NCBI GenBank assembly: GCA_947468785.1
Contig: CANIMS010000058.1
Location: 1 to 8,419 of the forward strand
From: Betaproteobacteria bacterium
GTDB lineage: Bacteria; Pseudomonadota; Gammaproteobacteria; Burkholderiales; Burkholderiaceae
Direction: 5' to 3'
DNA: 8,419 nt
Below are positions 7,461 to 8,419 of this stretch, piece after piece; positions within the stretch are counted from its first letter, which is position 1; each line of letters begins with the position of its first letter. The notes under the pieces were generated by a model. It ran no database searches. It saw nothing but the letters and a program-made list of their open reading frames with translations, and was not told where the DNA came from. Both the position numbers and the translations under genes were made by a program.

Positions 7461-8346
7461 TTTTCTGTCTTTACTCCAGAGTATGCGGACTGCATTAGTT
7501 TGCCTATTTCTTTCATTTGGAATCCAGGCTCAAGCTCAAGAAATCGAAGCCCGTGCCTATTCAAATGCTCCCATTGGAATTAACTTTGCCAGCATTGGTA
7601 TTGGCCAAGCTTCTAGTAGCTCATACAAACTCACTACTGAAGCTGTAAGCTTTACCCGCATTCTGGATGTCGCTGGCCAATCCGGAAAACTTTCCGTGGT
7701 GCTGCCATACGCCCAGCTGACTGGCTCAGGAAAATTAGGAAGTCAAACGATTAACGCTTCATCAGAAGGTTTATCAGACCCCCTCATTAAAGCCTCAGTT
7801 AATCTGTACGGCGCTCCAGCACTCACGCTAGATCAGTTTAAGAATTACCAACAAGATCTCATTATTGGAGTAAGTCTTGCTGCTTCTATTCCATGGGGTC
7901 AGTACAACAACGATCAAATGATTAATGTTGGGGCAAATCGTTGGTTTATCCAACCTGGGCTAGGCGCATCGCAAGCCATTGGTCCATGGCGCTTTGAATT
8001 GGCCGGTGCAGCGACAATTTACACTAGCAATACGAGCTTTTTGGGTGGCAATACCTTGTCACAGAACCCGATTTACTCTACCCAAACCCATGTGATTTAT
8101 TACTTTCCATCGACAGCTTGGCTCTCTGCAGATGCTACCTACTACGTGGGTGGACAGGCCTATGTAAACGGCACTCCAATCAGTGGTTCTCAAGAAAATT
8201 GGCGTTTTGGGGCGACGTTTTCGTATCCGATTGATAAACAGAACTCCATTAAGGTTTATGGAAGCACTGGCACCTACTCTCGCACGAATAACAGCTACGA
8301 TTTAATTGGCGTTTCTTGGCAATACCGCTGGGGTGCCGGCATGTAA
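7438..8346 (+). CDS. Outer-membrane beta-barrel protein, MetA-pathway (phenol degradation) transporter-like
   Basis: Probable outer-membrane channel-like protein. From ATG 7438 it is 302 aa with a signal peptide: Arg17 precedes the hydrophobic core TALVCLFLSFGI, and the likely cleavage is after AQA (residue 33). The mature start EIEARAYSNAPIGINF resembles the opening of the PF13557 'MetA-pathway of phenol degradation' family. The rest alternates polar and hydrophobic residues, rich in Gly, Ser and Tyr with WRF/WLSAD-type strands, as in a beta barrel. It ends with an aromatic strand WQYRWGAGM. Start choice is uncertain: ATG 7483 gives a compact 18-residue signal peptide and no overlap, TTG 7417 is also in frame, and none has a good Shine-Dalgarno. 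Substrate cannot be inferred; the family name does not prove a role in phenol metabolism. Confidence 0.8.
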   Translation: MSQVPRASFLSLLQSMRTALVCLFLSFGIQAQAQEIEARAYSNAPIGINFASIGIGQASSSSYKLTTEAVSFTRILDVAGQSGKLSVVLPYAQLTGSGKLGSQTINASSEGLSDPLIKASVNLYGAPALTLDQFKNYQQDLIIGVSLAASIPWGQYNNDQMINVGANRWFIQPGLGASQAIGPWRFELAGAATIYTSNTSFLGGNTLSQNPIYSTQTHVIYYFPSTAWLSADATYYVGGQAYVNGTPISGSQENWRFGATFSYPIDKQNSIKVYGSTGTYSRTNNSYDLIGVSWQYRWGAGM

Positions 8347-8358
8347 GCGGACCTATCT

Positions 8359-8388
8359 TTGAATAGCTACAATCTGAATCAATACTAT
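8359..8388 (+). promoter_or_regulatory. Candidate promoter for the gene starting at 8406
   Basis: TTGAAT (8359-8364) as -35 and TACTAT (8383-8388) as -10, spaced 18 bp, lie in the gap after the outer-membrane protein gene. Transcription would start near 8395, giving a leader of about 11 bases that still contains AGAGA as ribosome binding site. Both hexamers are close to but not equal to sigma-70 consensus. Confidence 0.4.
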
Positions 8389-8405
8389 AAATACTAGAGA
8401 CAAAT

Positions 8406-8419
8406 ATGAGCACTAAACC
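8406..8419 (+). CDS. Start of a downstream gene, cut by the window edge
   Basis: ATG at 8406 opens a frame reading MSTK before the window ends. AGAGA at 8396-8400 is a modest Shine-Dalgarno 5 bases upstream, and a plausible promoter precedes it. Too little is present to name a product. Confidence 0.45.

Overview
The window reads as a chromosomal segment of a betaproteobacterium. Gene order, protein sequence style and a moderate, slightly AT-leaning composition suggest Burkholderiaceae, most like Polynucleobacter. That placement is inference from pattern recognition, not a database result.

Positions 1-5110 (+ strand) hold a compact thiamin (vitamin B1) operon: thiC (HMP-P synthase), thiO (glycine oxidase), thiS (sulfur carrier), thiG (thiazole synthase) and thiE (thiamin phosphate synthase). 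Genes are 2-15 bp apart or overlap, so they are very likely one transcript. The first 59 bases are the 3' end of the thiC leader. They hold two adjacent hairpins, one covering the start region, and probably lie just downstream of a TPP riboswitch aptamer that is outside the window. thiD (HMP/HMP-P kinase, 5125-6009, - strand) converges on thiE with a 14-bp gap. Together the six genes make the pyrimidine (ThiC, ThiD), make the thiazole by the aerobic glycine-oxidase route (ThiO, ThiS, ThiG) and join them (ThiE). ThiF, a sulfur-relay protein and ThiL are not here. ThiE has an unusual N-terminal extension of about 110 residues.

Positions 6012-6148 hold a tRNA-Asn(GUU) with its own extended -10 promoter and a strong intrinsic terminator. 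The tRNA is divergent from thiD with 21 bp between them, and opposed -10 elements overlap in that gap.

Positions 6149-8419 are less ordinary: a non-coding stretch with inverted repeats, a small two-helix membrane protein (6431-6679), a second intergenic stretch rich in inverted repeats with a G7 tract, a four-helix membrane protein of unknown function (6906-7460), an overlapping outer-membrane beta-barrel protein of the MetA-pathway/phenol-degradation type (about 7438-8346), and the first codons of another gene at 8406.

No mobile element, CRISPR array or defence system was seen. Nothing here is clearly a new biological system. The points most worth a second look are the ThiE N-terminal extension, the thiC leader hairpin, the shared thiD/tRNA-Asn promoter region and the paired TTAAC/GTTAA repeats before the unknown membrane protein.
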